A DNA stretch of 64,000 bases from Lysobacterales bacterium (GTDB lineage: Bacteria > Pseudomonadota > Gammaproteobacteria > Xanthomonadales > Rhodanobacteraceae). The DNA lies in contig JADJHN010000002.1 in the NCBI GenBank assembly GCA_016707485.1, positions 558,001 to 622,000 of the forward strand. Reading direction: 5' to 3'. Under the pieces are notes generated by a model that was not told the origin of the DNA, did not search any database, and worked only from the letters and a program-made list of their open reading frames with translations. A program made the position numbers and the translations under genes. Shown here piece after piece: positions 7,652 to 16,455 of this stretch; position 1 is the stretch's first letter, and every line of letters begins with the position of its first letter.

Positions 7652-9061
7652 ATGCCATCCTTGTTCAAGCCGCTGTTTGCCGCCGTTTTATTGATCGCCG
7701 CGGCGCCGAGTTTTGTCCATGCCGAACAGTTCGATACGGCCTACAGCGACGATGGTCGCTACATCGAAAGCGCAGGGTCGGCAAATCGCATTGCGCTCGC
7801 CATGCTGGAAACGCCGACCGGCGAGGTCGTTCAGGTGTCTTCAATCAGTGGCGGCTGCGGAGGCAGTCCGGTTTGCCCGCGGTTGACCTACCTGACGGCC
7901 AATGGCGTGTATGTCGTCTCTTACGGCGTCGCCTTGAGTTCCTCGAATGGCCTGGAATCGGCAACCGGGGCGGCCATCGACAGTCGCGGCAGGATCATTG
8001 TCGTCGGCACGTCGACCCCCTCCGTTGGCGGACGCAATTTCCGCGTCTTGCGCTTTCTCCCCAACGGCGACCTTGACACGAGTTTTGCCGGCGACGGCAA
8101 CACCGACGTGGACTTCTTCGGCGTGGACGACTACGCGACGGCGGTTGCCGTTGATGCGTACGACAATGTCATCGTTGTCGGCCAGGCGGGCCTCTCGGCA
8201 ACCGATATGGATTTCGGCGTGGCGCGGCTGCGGGCAACGGATGGAACGCCGGATCCCGGTTTTTCCGGAGATGGCAAGGCCACCATGTTCTTCGATCTGG
8301 GCGCGACCCAGAAATTCGACGCGCCCAAGGCCGTGGCGATAGCGGCCAGCGGCGGTCGCATCAGTATTGCCGGAATAGCCTTTGACAGCGCGATCAATCG
8401 CTATCGCGTCGCCTTGGCCCGATTCAACGGCGATGGGACGCCGGACACATCCTTTTGTGCCGCCACCTGCACCGTGCAGGGTAGCTACACCAACATCCAC
8501 ACAGGTCGCCGCGTCTATTACTTTGGATCGAACACGGCCCACAGTGACACGGCAGCGGGAATTGCCGTGGCCGGCAACGGCGACTTTTTCATTGTTGGCG
8601 AAACCTACGCCAACGATGGCTCGGGCAAGCGCGCCGCCATCGCACGTTTCGCTGCGAATGGCGATTACGCCACCGAAGCATTGAATGACGGTCTCGGCAG
8701 CAATGCCGCCTATCGCAGCGTGCAGCTTTCCGACGCGATTGCTCAACGCGTGCTGGTGGGTGGCGACAGCGGCCCGGAAAGCAATTATTTGCTGCTGCAG
8801 GCGTTTTCGCTCGGCCTCACTCCGCTGGCAGGGTACGGGGACTGCATGAACACGACCGGCTTCTGCTTCATTGGCGGCACTGGCCTGGGCGACAACGGAC
8901 CGGATCAAGCGGCGGCGCTGACGCTGGATCGCAACGGGCGACCGCTGTTCGCCGGCTCCTTCATTGCGTCCAGTGGCGACTTCGGCAAGAGCTTGTTCGC
9001 ACGCTTCACCAATGCCAGCGGACCCAGGCCCGACCTGATCTTCCGCAACGGATTCCAGTAA
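7652..9061 (+). CDS. Secreted delta-60-repeat protein with C-terminal IFRNGF motif
   Basis: Exported protein of 469 residues. A signal peptide (LFKPLFAAVLLIAAAPSFVHA) is followed by a series of delta-60 repeats (DUF5122-like), seen as FDTAYSDDGRYIE, LDTSFAGDGNTDV, PDPGFSGDGKATM and PDTSF, spaced about 50-65 residues apart and likely folding as a beta-propeller. The protein ends in DLIFRNGFQ, a short motif also found near the end of another secreted protein in this window (20793). GGGAG precedes the ATG. Catalytic residues are not evident; binding or adhesive roles are possible. Confidence 0.82.
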   Translation: MPSLFKPLFAAVLLIAAAPSFVHAEQFDTAYSDDGRYIESAGSANRIALAMLETPTGEVVQVSSISGGCGGSPVCPRLTYLTANGVYVVSYGVALSSSNGLESATGAAIDSRGRIIVVGTSTPSVGGRNFRVLRFLPNGDLDTSFAGDGNTDVDFFGVDDYATAVAVDAYDNVIVVGQAGLSATDMDFGVARLRATDGTPDPGFSGDGKATMFFDLGATQKFDAPKAVAIAASGGRISIAGIAFDSAINRYRVALARFNGDGTPDTSFCAATCTVQGSYTNIHTGRRVYYFGSNTAHSDTAAGIAVAGNGDFFIVGETYANDGSGKRAAIARFAANGDYATEALNDGLGSNAAYRSVQLSDAIAQRVLVGGDSGPESNYLLLQAFSLGLTPLAGYGDCMNTTGFCFIGGTGLGDNGPDQAAALTLDRNGRPLFAGSFIASSGDFGKSLFARFTNASGPRPDLIFRNGFQ

Positions 9062-9198
9062 CGATCAATGTCGCCTCAAGGGTTGCCTCGATGAGCGCCG
9101 GATCTCCTTGGGCGCTGATCGGTGCCCTCGCGGCAGCTGCGGTCGTTCAGTGACCGGGGTCGGCATGGGCCACAATCCGCGCGCAGGGTCGCTTGGGG

Positions 9199-9215
9199 AA
9201 GTCCGTCACGGACTT
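9199..9215. promoter_or_regulatory. 17-bp perfect palindrome upstream of the kinase gene
   Basis: AAGTCCG-TCA-CGGACTT, with 7-bp perfect arms, lies 45 bp before the kinase start codon. It could be an operator or an mRNA leader hairpin; no U-tract follows, so it is not a classical terminator. Confidence 0.35.
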
Positions 9216-9260
9216 GACCGGCCATCGGTCGACGCCTGCTCGCACTTTCCGGAAAGCGCC

Positions 9261-12191
9261 ATGAACGGTGAACTCGATAACGGCCTGGGACGCAAGCGCC
9301 GCGCCTTCGCAGTGTTGCGCGATGTGCTGGATTTCCCCGCTGCCGAACAAGCGCAGGTCGCGGTCGAGCGCTGCGCTGACGACGCGGCACTGGCAGCCGA
9401 AGTCGGGCGCATGCTGGCGGCCGAGCGCGCCGGCGTGCTTGATGGCGCCGCCAGTGACCTCGCTGCGCGACTGGCCGAAGATGAGGCGTTGGTCGACGAA
9501 CTGGAGCCTGGCACCCAGCTGGGCGGCTGGTTGCTTGTCCGGGCGCTCGGCAGTGGCGGCATGGGCATGGTGTACCTGGCCGAACGGGCTGGCGATGGCT
9601 ACGTGCAGCGCGGTGCGTTGAAACAGATCAAGCGCGGCATGGATTCTGCTGCGGTACTCGCGCGCTTCCGCCAGGAGCGGCAGATCCTGTCGCGCCTGGT
9701 GCATCCGCATATCGCGCACCTGCTCGATGGTGGGCTCGGTGAAGACGGGCGACCCTATTTCGTCATGGAGTACATCGATGGTGAACCACTGTCGAAGTGG
9801 ATGGCTCGCGCACACCCGGATCTGGACGCGCGCGTGCAGGTTTTCCTCAGCATCTGCGAGGCGATTGCGCACGCGCATCACAGCCTGGTCATTCATCGGG
9901 ACATCAAGCCCGACAATGTCCTCATCGATGGCAACGGGCAGGCGCGCCTGCTCGATTTCGGCATTGCCAAACTGCTTGAAAGCGATGCAGCCGATGACCG
10001 CACCGGCGCGTCCGCCCAGTTCGTATCGCGTGCGTATGCCGCACCCGAACAGTTGCTGGGCGAGGCGGCAACGACGGCCACCGATATTTTTCAGCTCGGC
10101 GAACTTCTGTTCGAGCTGCTTACCGATGCGCGTTTTTCTCCGCCAGCCAGTGGAGCGCTGTCGAACTGGCTGGTGAACGCCCGCTCCAACGCGCACGATG
10201 CTGATCGCAAACTCGTGCCTGAGCGCGTCCTGCACGGTGATGCCGCCATCATCGTGGCACGCGCAACCGACAGCGAACCACTGCGGCGCTACGCGACGGT
10301 CGAAGCCTTGGCTCGCGACGTTCATGCGTGGCGCAAGGGGCGCCCGATTGCGGCGCGTCCGGATAGCGCCACGTATCGGTTACGGCGTTTCGTCGGTCGT
10401 CATCGGGTCGCCAGTGCGGCTGTCATGCTGGCTTTGGCAGCGATCATTGGCGGCGCCCTCGTCGCTGGCTGGCAGGCGCGCGAAGCCGCTGCCGAAGCGC
10501 GACTGGCACGCGCGGCGCAAGCCTTCCTGACCAGCGTGTTCGACGCAGCGGCACCCGATGCCGCGGCGGGTGATCGGGTGACCGCGCGCGAACTGCTTGA
10601 TCGCGGCAGCGAACGCATCGAGCACGACTTGGCCAACCAGCCCCGCCTGCGCGGCGAGATGCTGCTGACGCTCGGCTCCCTGTATCGACAGTTGGGGCAG
10701 CTGCCGCAGGCCGAACAACTGCTCGATCAAGCGCGCTCCACACTCGCCCAAGCGGCACCGGATTCTCCCAGCAGCATGCGCGCCCGGATTGCCTACGCCG
10801 CGACGCTGCGTGAGCGCGGCGATCTGGAAAAATCCGAACAGGCGATTGCATCGGCGCTCGCGCTCGAGCTGCCTCCCGATCTGCATTCCCTTGCACTGGC
10901 CGAGCGCGGCTTTCTGCGCGAAAAGCAGGGTCGCTTCGAGGACACGATTGCCGACGCACGTGCCGCGCTGGCGATCGACCGCGCGCGAGGAAGCCAGGCC
11001 CGTGGCGACCAGGCACGCGACCTGCAGATCGAAGCCTTCGCCTTGGGACGACAGGGGAAATTCGATGCCGCCGCGAAGATATTCGAGCAAGCACTTGCCG
11101 ACGCGCGTGCCGTTTACGGGCACGAGGATACGCGCGTCGCCTTGATGCTCAACGACTACGGAGTGGCACTCACGGAGAGGGGTCGTACAAAAGAGGCTGA
11201 AGCGGTGGTGCGCGAAGCGCTGGCCATTCGCCGCAAGCGTCTCGGCAGCGATCATCCCGGCATCGCCGAAACCTTGCAGGTGCTCGGCGCAACGCTGCGT
11301 GTGCAGGGACGATTCGATGAGAGCCAGGTTGCGCAGGTGGAAGCCCTGAGGATCCAGCGCGCCGCTTTCGGCGATCGCCATGTAGTGGTCGCGCTCACCC
11401 TGAACTCGCTGGGCATGCTCGATTTTTCGCGGCGCAAACCAGCCAGTGCCGAGCCCTACTTTCGCGAAGCGCTCAGCATCTATCGCGAGCGTGGCGAGGG
11501 CGACAGTGCGCCCGCCATGGCGACCGCCAACAACCAAGCCACCGTGCTGATCCAGTTGGGTCGCTACAGCGAGGCCGAACCATTGGCTACGCATTCCCTG
11601 GAGGTTCATTTGAAACGGATGGGCGAGCAACATCCATTCGTGATGAGCGACCTCAACACACTGGCCCAGTTGGAAATGCGGCGCGAGAATTTCGACAGCG
11701 CAATCGACTATGCAAGGCGTGCGAGGCGCATCGCGGATTCAGCATCCAGTCCACCGCGCGAAGGTGCCTATGTGCATCTATCCTTCGCCAACGTGCTCAA
11801 TCGTGCCGGCAAGCATGAAGAAGCACTCCGCGAAGTCGACGGCGCGATTGCCGCGCTCACCAGCATTGATGCCAACGAGCCACGCCTTGTGTTTGCCCAT
11901 GGCGTACGTGCGGAGGCGCTGCTGGGCCTGGGTCGAATGGATGAAGCGCGCACCCTCGCCGAGGCCGCGCTCAGCCAACGTGAAGCGCAAGCCCCCAACG
12001 ATACTGCCGGACTGGTTGCGACACATGCGCTGCTCGCGCGTATCGCCAGGGCGCGCAACAACAATGCCGAAGCTGGGCGCCATCGCGCGGCGGCGCAAGG
12101 TCTGCTGGTGTCACTGGCCAATGTCGATCCGGATCTCATGCGCCAAGTCGAACGTGCCCAGATCCATTTGCGGCATGCCTCGATCGATTGA
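9261..12191 (+). CDS. Membrane Ser/Thr protein kinase with C-terminal TPR repeats (PknS-like)
   Basis: Protein kinase of 976 residues. The cytoplasmic kinase domain spans about residues 85-355, with glycine loop LGSGGMGMVYLAER (96-109), ATP lysine K121, HRDIKPDN (212-219) and DFG (232-234) all intact. A juxtamembrane stretch and one transmembrane helix (about 383-404) follow, then some 550 residues of tetratricopeptide repeats on the far side of the membrane. ATG 9261 is preferred because the kinase N-terminal helix begins there; an in-frame extension to 9108 exists. An ECF sigma gene follows 59 bp later. The TPRs probably sense a periplasmic signal. Confidence 0.92.
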   Translation: MNGELDNGLGRKRRAFAVLRDVLDFPAAEQAQVAVERCADDAALAAEVGRMLAAERAGVLDGAASDLAARLAEDEALVDELEPGTQLGGWLLVRALGSGGMGMVYLAERAGDGYVQRGALKQIKRGMDSAAVLARFRQERQILSRLVHPHIAHLLDGGLGEDGRPYFVMEYIDGEPLSKWMARAHPDLDARVQVFLSICEAIAHAHHSLVIHRDIKPDNVLIDGNGQARLLDFGIAKLLESDAADDRTGASAQFVSRAYAAPEQLLGEAATTATDIFQLGELLFELLTDARFSPPASGALSNWLVNARSNAHDADRKLVPERVLHGDAAIIVARATDSEPLRRYATVEALARDVHAWRKGRPIAARPDSATYRLRRFVGRHRVASAAVMLALAAIIGGALVAGWQAREAAAEARLARAAQAFLTSVFDAAAPDAAAGDRVTARELLDRGSERIEHDLANQPRLRGEMLLTLGSLYRQLGQLPQAEQLLDQARSTLAQAAPDSPSSMRARIAYAATLRERGDLEKSEQAIASALALELPPDLHSLALAERGFLREKQGRFEDTIADARAALAIDRARGSQARGDQARDLQIEAFALGRQGKFDAAAKIFEQALADARAVYGHEDTRVALMLNDYGVALTERGRTKEAEAVVREALAIRRKRLGSDHPGIAETLQVLGATLRVQGRFDESQVAQVEALRIQRAAFGDRHVVVALTLNSLGMLDFSRRKPASAEPYFREALSIYRERGEGDSAPAMATANNQATVLIQLGRYSEAEPLATHSLEVHLKRMGEQHPFVMSDLNTLAQLEMRRENFDSAIDYARRARRIADSASSPPREGAYVHLSFANVLNRAGKHEEALREVDGAIAALTSIDANEPRLVFAHGVRAEALLGLGRMDEARTLAEAALSQREAQAPNDTAGLVATHALLARIARARNNNAEAGRHRAAAQGLLVSLANVDPDLMRQVERAQIHLRHASID

Positions 12192-12250
12192 CGCGACGCC
12201 GGCGCGCAGCCCATGCTTGGCGACAGCGCACTGATCGCCGCCGGGATCGC

Positions 12251-12808
12251 ATGACTGATGATCTTTCCGAACTTGTCGATGCGGCGGGCAGCGGTGATGC
12301 CGACGCATCGGGTCGCATTTTCACGCTGCTTTATGATGAATTGCGTCGCTGTGCCCATCGCCAACTCGGCGGCGCAAACCGAACCCTTTCGACCACCGCG
12401 CTGGTTCACGAAACCTGGCTGAAGCTGAGCGGTGGCAATGGTTTGCGCCTGGAAAGTCGGCAACACTTCATGGCGCTCGCCGCTCGCGCGATGCGCCAGT
12501 TGCTGGTCGATCATGCGCGCCGCGTCAGTGCCGAAAAGCGTGGCGGCGAAGCGTTGTTCGTGACCCTCGATGAGCGTCACGACGATGGCGTCGATGAAGC
12601 GGTCGAGGTGCTCGAGCTGGATAGCGCCTTGAAGCTGCTTGAGGACATCGACGCACGCGCCTGTCGGGTCGTCCAGTTGCACTTCTTCGCCGGCATGACC
12701 TTCGCCGAAATCGGCGCCCTCGAAGGGCTCAACGAGCGCACCATCAAGCGCGACTGGGAAGCGGCGCGACGCTTGCTCGGTGCGGAAATGAGCGGCGGCG
12801 GGAATTGA
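12251..12808 (+). CDS. ECF sigma factor, kinase-linked (Sig-70_X6/ECF43-like)
   Basis: Alternative sigma factor of 185 residues with sigma region 2 (about 20-95) and region 4 HTH (ACRVVQLHFFAGMTFAEIGALEGLNERTIKRDW). In region 2.2 the acidic DAED motif of ordinary ECF factors is replaced by LSTTALVHE (residues 46-54). In kinase-partnered sigma factors that lack the acidic patch, phosphorylation of a threonine there is known to restore core RNA polymerase binding. The gene follows a Ser/Thr kinase and no anti-sigma gene is present, so activation by phosphorylation is the likely mechanism here; this is inference. Start fixed by ATG at 12251. Confidence 0.88.
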   Translation: MTDDLSELVDAAGSGDADASGRIFTLLYDELRRCAHRQLGGANRTLSTTALVHETWLKLSGGNGLRLESRQHFMALAARAMRQLLVDHARRVSAEKRGGEALFVTLDERHDDGVDEAVEVLELDSALKLLEDIDARACRVVQLHFFAGMTFAEIGALEGLNERTIKRDWEAARRLLGAEMSGGGN

Positions 12809-12980
12809 CGGGGCCGGGGCAAGATTGGCTGCATGCACCGCGCGCAGGATGCGACATCCGGAAACGCGAGCATTGCTCCATCAGCCATCCGCCCGCCATG
12901 ATCAGAGCGGCTCATCACGTTAAGCTGTCCGACTTCGCGGGTCTAATCGGCCTGTGCAACCGTCGGTTTTCGGAGTCGCA

Positions 12981-14468
12981 ATGACTGCAAGCACGCCACT
13001 GATCATCACCTTCGCCATCTACCTCTCGGCGATGATCGCAATCGGGCTTTATGCCTGGTATTCGACGCGCACGTTTGACGACTACATTCTCGGCGGACGC
13101 TCGCTGGGTGCCTTTGTCACGGCCATGTCGGCAGGCGCTTCGGACATGAGCGGCTGGTTGCTGATGGGCCTGCCGGGTGCGATCTACCTCAGTGGCGCCT
13201 CGGAAATCTGGATCGTCGTCGGCCTGCTGATCGGGGCCTGGGCCAACTGGCGCTTTGTCGCCGGACCACTGCGCCTGTACACCGAACGCACGCGCAATGC
13301 GCTGACGTTGCCGGATTATTTCACCCATCGTTTTGCCGATGACAAACGCATCCTGCGCATCATCTCCGCCGCCGTGATCCTGATTTTCTTCGCCGTGTAT
13401 TGCGCCTCGGGAATCGTCGCCGGTGCGCGCTTGTTTGAAAGCGTGTTCGGCGTGCCGTACGCGCAGGCGCTCTGGTATGGCGCGGCGGCGACCATCATCT
13501 ACACCATGATCGGCGGCTTCCTCGCCGTGAGCTGGACCGACACCGTGCAGGCCAGCCTGATGATCTTCGCCTTGATCCTGACCCCGATCATGGTGATCGT
13601 CGGCAATGGCGGCATCGATGAAAGCCTGGCGGTGATCCGCCAGGTCGATCCGTCACGGCTGGACTGGATCGGCAAGGGCGGCGCGATTGCGATCATCTCC
13701 TCGATGGCCTGGGGGCTTGGCTATGTCGGGCAGCCGCACATCCTCGCCCGCTTCATGGCCGCCGACAGCGTGCGCACGATTCCGACCGCACGTCGCATCG
13801 GCATGACCTGGATGGCCGGTTGCCTGATTGGCTCGGTTGCGGTGGGGTTCTTCGGCATTGCCTGGTTCGGCGCGCATGCGGAAGTGGCCGGCGAAGTCAA
13901 CGCGAATTCCGAGCGCGTGTTCATCCTGCTCGCCGAACAACTGTTCAATCCATGGCTTGCCGGGATCCTGCTGTCAGCCATCCTCGCGGCAGTGATGAGC
14001 ACCTTGTCGTGCCAGCTTCTGGTCTGCTCGAGCGTGCTGACCGAGGATCTCTATCGCGGCTTCCTGCGCAAGAACGCCAGCAGTCGTGAACTGGTCTGGA
14101 TCGGTCGCACGGGCGTGCTGCTGATCGCCCTGGTGGCGATTGCGCTGGCCTGGAATCCGGACAGCCGGGTGCTTGGACTGGTCGCCTATGCCTGGGCCGG
14201 TTTCGGTGCCGCGTTCGGCCCGGTCATCCTGCTCTCGCTGTATTGGCGGCGCATCAACCGCAATGGCGCGCTGGCCGGCATGATCGTTGGCGCGGCGACG
14301 GTGATCCTGTGGAAACATTCCGGCAGCGCGCTCTACGAGATCGTGCCTGGATTCATCGCCGCAACCCTTGCGATCGTCGTCGTGAGCCTGCTCACGCGCG
14401 CCCCCCCGCCCGCCGTGCAGGCCACGCATGACGCGGTGCGCAAGGAATTGCGCAGCACCGGCTACTGA
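12981..14468 (+). CDS. putP: Sodium/proline-type symporter, SSS family
   Basis: Inner-membrane sodium:solute symporter of 495 residues with about 13 hydrophobic segments. Signature stretches of the PutP branch are present: GGRSLGAFVTAMSAGASDMSGWLLMGLPGA near residues 35-70 and AWGLGYVGQPHILARFMAADS around 245. It imports a small solute with sodium, most likely proline. CGGAG stands five bases upstream of the ATG at 12981. No proline catabolic gene is adjacent, so the substrate is by similarity. Confidence 0.9.
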   Translation: MTASTPLIITFAIYLSAMIAIGLYAWYSTRTFDDYILGGRSLGAFVTAMSAGASDMSGWLLMGLPGAIYLSGASEIWIVVGLLIGAWANWRFVAGPLRLYTERTRNALTLPDYFTHRFADDKRILRIISAAVILIFFAVYCASGIVAGARLFESVFGVPYAQALWYGAAATIIYTMIGGFLAVSWTDTVQASLMIFALILTPIMVIVGNGGIDESLAVIRQVDPSRLDWIGKGGAIAIISSMAWGLGYVGQPHILARFMAADSVRTIPTARRIGMTWMAGCLIGSVAVGFFGIAWFGAHAEVAGEVNANSERVFILLAEQLFNPWLAGILLSAILAAVMSTLSCQLLVCSSVLTEDLYRGFLRKNASSRELVWIGRTGVLLIALVAIALAWNPDSRVLGLVAYAWAGFGAAFGPVILLSLYWRRINRNGALAGMIVGAATVILWKHSGSALYEIVPGFIAATLAIVVVSLLTRAPPPAVQATHDAVRKELRSTGY

Positions 14469-14539
14469 ATCCGCGAACACGCCAGGCAAAGCCCCGGCAG
14501 TAACGCACACGAAGCCCCTGCAGAGACGCACCCCTTGCG

Positions 14540-14575
14540 CCGTTCGCCCTGAGCGGTGGCCGAAGGCCGCAGCTG
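14540..14575 (+). repeat. REP-like palindromic repeat R1 (degenerate)
   Basis: Begins CCGTTCGCCCTGAGCG and contains GGCCGAAGGCC, but the closing TCGAAGGGC is lost. It is the first of eight family members around the GIY-YIG gene. Confidence 0.7.
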
Positions 14576-14585
14576 ACACCCCTCT

Positions 14586-14627
14586 CCGTTCACCCTGAGC
14601 GCAGGCCGCAGGCCACAGTCGAAGGGC
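14586..14627 (+). repeat. REP-like palindromic repeat R2
   Basis: A 42-bp copy (CCGTTCACCCTGAGCG...GTCGAAGGGC) with a centre GGCCGCAGGCC, one base different from the consensus GGCCGAAGGCC. It lies 46 bp after R1 in the same orientation. Confidence 0.8.
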
Positions 14628-14639
14628 CTCCCCGCGAAC

Positions 14640-14683
14640 GCTTCGACTTCGCGGTCTTCGACCGCTGCGCTCAGCGCGAACGG
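14640..14683 (-). repeat. REP-like palindromic repeat R3, inverted
   Basis: A 44-bp inverted-orientation variant with centre hairpin GCGGTC-TTC-GACCGC. It is identical over all 44 bases to R6 (15258-15301) on the other side of the GIY-YIG gene. Confidence 0.85.
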
Positions 14684-14753
14684 ATTGTGGGGGACGGATT
14701 GAGTGGAAGAAGCCCAGCACGAACGAAGCCCCGACAGAAACGCACCCCTTCCT

Positions 14754-14795
14754 CCGTTCGCCCTGAGCGCAGGCCGAAGGCCGCAGTCGAAGGGC
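14754..14795 (+). repeat. REP-like palindromic repeat R4 (consensus copy)
   Basis: A complete 42-bp copy: an outer pairing GCCCT/AGGGC encloses an inner hairpin GGCC-GAA-GGCC. R5 starts 59 bp later, the same spacing as between R7 and R8. Confidence 0.85.
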
Positions 14796-14812
14796 CGCGG
14801 CTCACTCCACTT

Positions 14813-14848
14813 CCGTTCGCCCTGAGCCGCAGGCCGCAGTCGAAGGGC
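14813..14848 (+). repeat. REP-like palindromic repeat R5
   Basis: A shorter 36-bp copy lacking part of the central GGCCGAA. It is preceded by CGGCTCACTCCAC, a spacer that also precedes R8. It ends 89 bp before the GIY-YIG start. Confidence 0.8.
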
Positions 14849-14937
14849 TGCCATGCATACACTCGCCAGCTGACTCGACAGGCTGCTTGGGCTACTCTTT
14901 TCACCAGAATCGTCCTTGACCGGCGCGATGGAGCACG

Positions 14938-15231
14938 ATGGCGTTTACCGTGTACATGCTCGAATGCGCGGACGGTAGCCTGTATGTAGGGCACTCCGAC
15001 AATCTCGAGCTGCGCATGCAGCAGCACGACAGCGGAACAGGCAACGCCTACACGGCAACGCGTCGCCCGTTGCGACTGCTGCACGCCGAAGCATTCGAGA
15101 CTCGATACGAAGCCCTCACAATGGAACGAAAGCTCAAGGGCTGGAGCCACGCGAAAAAGCTTGCCTGGGTTCGAGGTGACTGGGACGCCATCAAACAACT
15201 GGCGCAAGGGCCACGTCGACGCAAACGCTGA
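14938..15231 (+). CDS. Single-domain GIY-YIG nuclease flanked by REP-like repeats
   Basis: Small nuclease of 97 residues consisting only of a GIY-YIG domain. The two tyrosine motifs appear as TVYML and LYVGH (about residues 4-20), the catalytic arginine in LELRMQQH and the metal-binding glutamate in TMERKLKGWSHAKK. GGAG stands four bases before the ATG. It belongs to the UPF0213/YhbQ-like group. The gene sits between two composite repeat units of matching order, in the way REP-associated transposase genes sit among REPs, so a role in copying or moving these repeats is a plausible inference. Confidence 0.9.
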   Translation: MAFTVYMLECADGSLYVGHSDNLELRMQQHDSGTGNAYTATRRPLRLLHAEAFETRYEALTMERKLKGWSHAKKLAWVRGDWDAIKQLAQGPRRRKR

Positions 15232-15257
15232 TCTCGCCGCCCGGACGCAGCGCACAC

Positions 15258-15301
15258 GCTTCGACTTCGCGGTCTTCGACCGCTGCGCTCAGCGCGAACG
15301 G
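15258..15301 (-). repeat. REP-like palindromic repeat R6, inverted
   Basis: Identical over 44 bases to R3. It starts 26 bp after the stop codon of the GIY-YIG gene. Confidence 0.85.
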
Positions 15302-15365
15302 TTTGGGGGGCGCCCAGCACGAACAAGGCGCCGACAACCACCCCTTGGGGGGGCGCACTCCACTA

Positions 15366-15403
15366 CCGTTCGCCCTGAGTGGCGACCGAAGGATGCAGCA
15401 GAA
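15366..15403 (+). repeat. REP-like palindromic repeat R7 (degenerate)
   Basis: Keeps the CCGTTCGCCCTGAG start but the centre (GGCGACCGAAGGATGCAG) and end are eroded. It occupies the position equivalent to R4 in the left unit. Confidence 0.65.
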
Positions 15404-15424
15404 AGACTGCGGCTCACTCCACCT

Positions 15425-15473
15425 CCGTTCGCCCTGAGCGCAGGCCGAAGGCCGAAGGCCGCAGTCGAAGGGC
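15425..15473 (+). repeat. REP-like palindromic repeat R8
   Basis: A full copy with a 7-bp internal duplication (GGCCGAAGGCCGAAGGCC) in the central hairpin. It starts 59 bp after R7 and is equivalent to R5. Confidence 0.8.
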
Positions 15474-15548
15474 CCTTGTCTCGGGGCGCGATGGGCTGGG
15501 CAAACCATCTCACCGACCTGGACTTGAGCATCGCTTTTGCGTGTTGTC

Positions 15549-16211
15549 CTAGGGCTGATCGCCGCTGAAGCGGATCGGCTTGGCGCCGGTGACTTCGCCG
15601 ATCTGCGCACTGTCGCTGACGCGCAGTTCAACCTCGCGCTCGAACACCAGACTGCCCTTGACCACGGCGCGCGGGCCGATCACGACATGCAGCGGCTTGT
15701 CCTTGCCCCAGTTGAACCAGCTGTTTGATTTCTCGACCCGAATGCCCTTGTCGATGATGGAATCGGCGCCGATGTCGATATCACCGCCGACCGTCCTGAT
15801 GCCACCGCCGACATGTGCAGCGAGCAAGCGGATGCTGCCATTGACGTTGGCCACATCGCCGCTGACGTCACTGCCTTCATCGAGTAGCAGCGAGCCGTTG
15901 ACGGTGTCGATCCCCGCACTCACGCGCGCACGCTTGCCGAGCGCAATGCGGCCATTGACCGTGCTGGCGGAACGAATGCTGGCGTCATCGCCGATTTCAA
16001 TGGAACCGTTGACCGTGGAGAGCGCCTCGGCCTGGCCTTGCGCGCCGAGGCGGATCGAACCGTTGACCGTATCGAGATCGCCCGCATGCTGGTTATCGTC
16101 AATGCGGATCGAGCCATTGACCTTGCTGACATCGTCATCGGCGAACGCCGCCGACATCGGCAACGGCGTCAACGTGGCAATGGCCAGGCAAAACAGGATG
16201 GGTCGCAGCAT
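15549..16211 (-). CDS. Secreted VNGSI-repeat protein, predicted beta-solenoid
   Basis: Exported protein of 220 residues with a signal peptide (about 1-24). Residues about 30-150 hold seven tandem units of 18-19 residues, each opening with VNGSIxxG or close to it (SKVNGSIRI, DTVNGSIRL, STVNGSIEI, STVNGRIAL, DTVNGSLLL, ANVNGSIRL, RTVGGDIDI). Such short hydrophobic-Asn-Gly periodicity fits a small beta-helix, broadly like DUF4097 or bactofilin-type proteins. CGGAG precedes the start. It stands alone; the function is unknown, with a structural or surface role most likely. Confidence 0.75.
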   Translation of the reverse strand: MLRPILFCLAIATLTPLPMSAAFADDDVSKVNGSIRIDDNQHAGDLDTVNGSIRLGAQGQAEALSTVNGSIEIGDDASIRSASTVNGRIALGKRARVSAGIDTVNGSLLLDEGSDVSGDVANVNGSIRLLAAHVGGGIRTVGGDIDIGADSIIDKGIRVEKSNSWFNWGKDKPLHVVIGPRAVVKGSLVFEREVELRVSDSAQIGEVTGAKPIRFSGDQP

Positions 16212-16455
16212 GGGCTACTCCGGAGTGGGCACCCGCCAGTAGATGCAGCGGGGCGCAAAATCGTTTACAGCGCCGGGACGCCTGCAGACTTGGGCCAGCC
16301 GCATGCCTTTGCGCGAACCGTGTGAACGTCGCCTTTGCCCGTGCGGATCCGAAGGCGCGCACGAAGTGGCGCAAATCCGGGTATCGCCGCCTGCATCCGT
16401 TACCATTTGCGGGTGATTTGATTGCCATCCTGTTCCTGCCGCGCCGAGCCCATCC

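Noticed and set aside
9147..10325. Long minus-strand frame of 392 codons opposite the kinase gene
   Set aside because: It is a shadow of the kinase coding sequence caused by high GC at third positions; the translation shows no recognisable domain.
14540..15473. CRISPR array
   Set aside because: Repeats occur in both orientations, differ in length and have related rather than unique spacers, so they are REP-like elements.
14462..15631. Several minus-strand frames with peptides such as PFDCGLRPALRANG
   Set aside because: These are translations of the REP-like palindromes, not genes.
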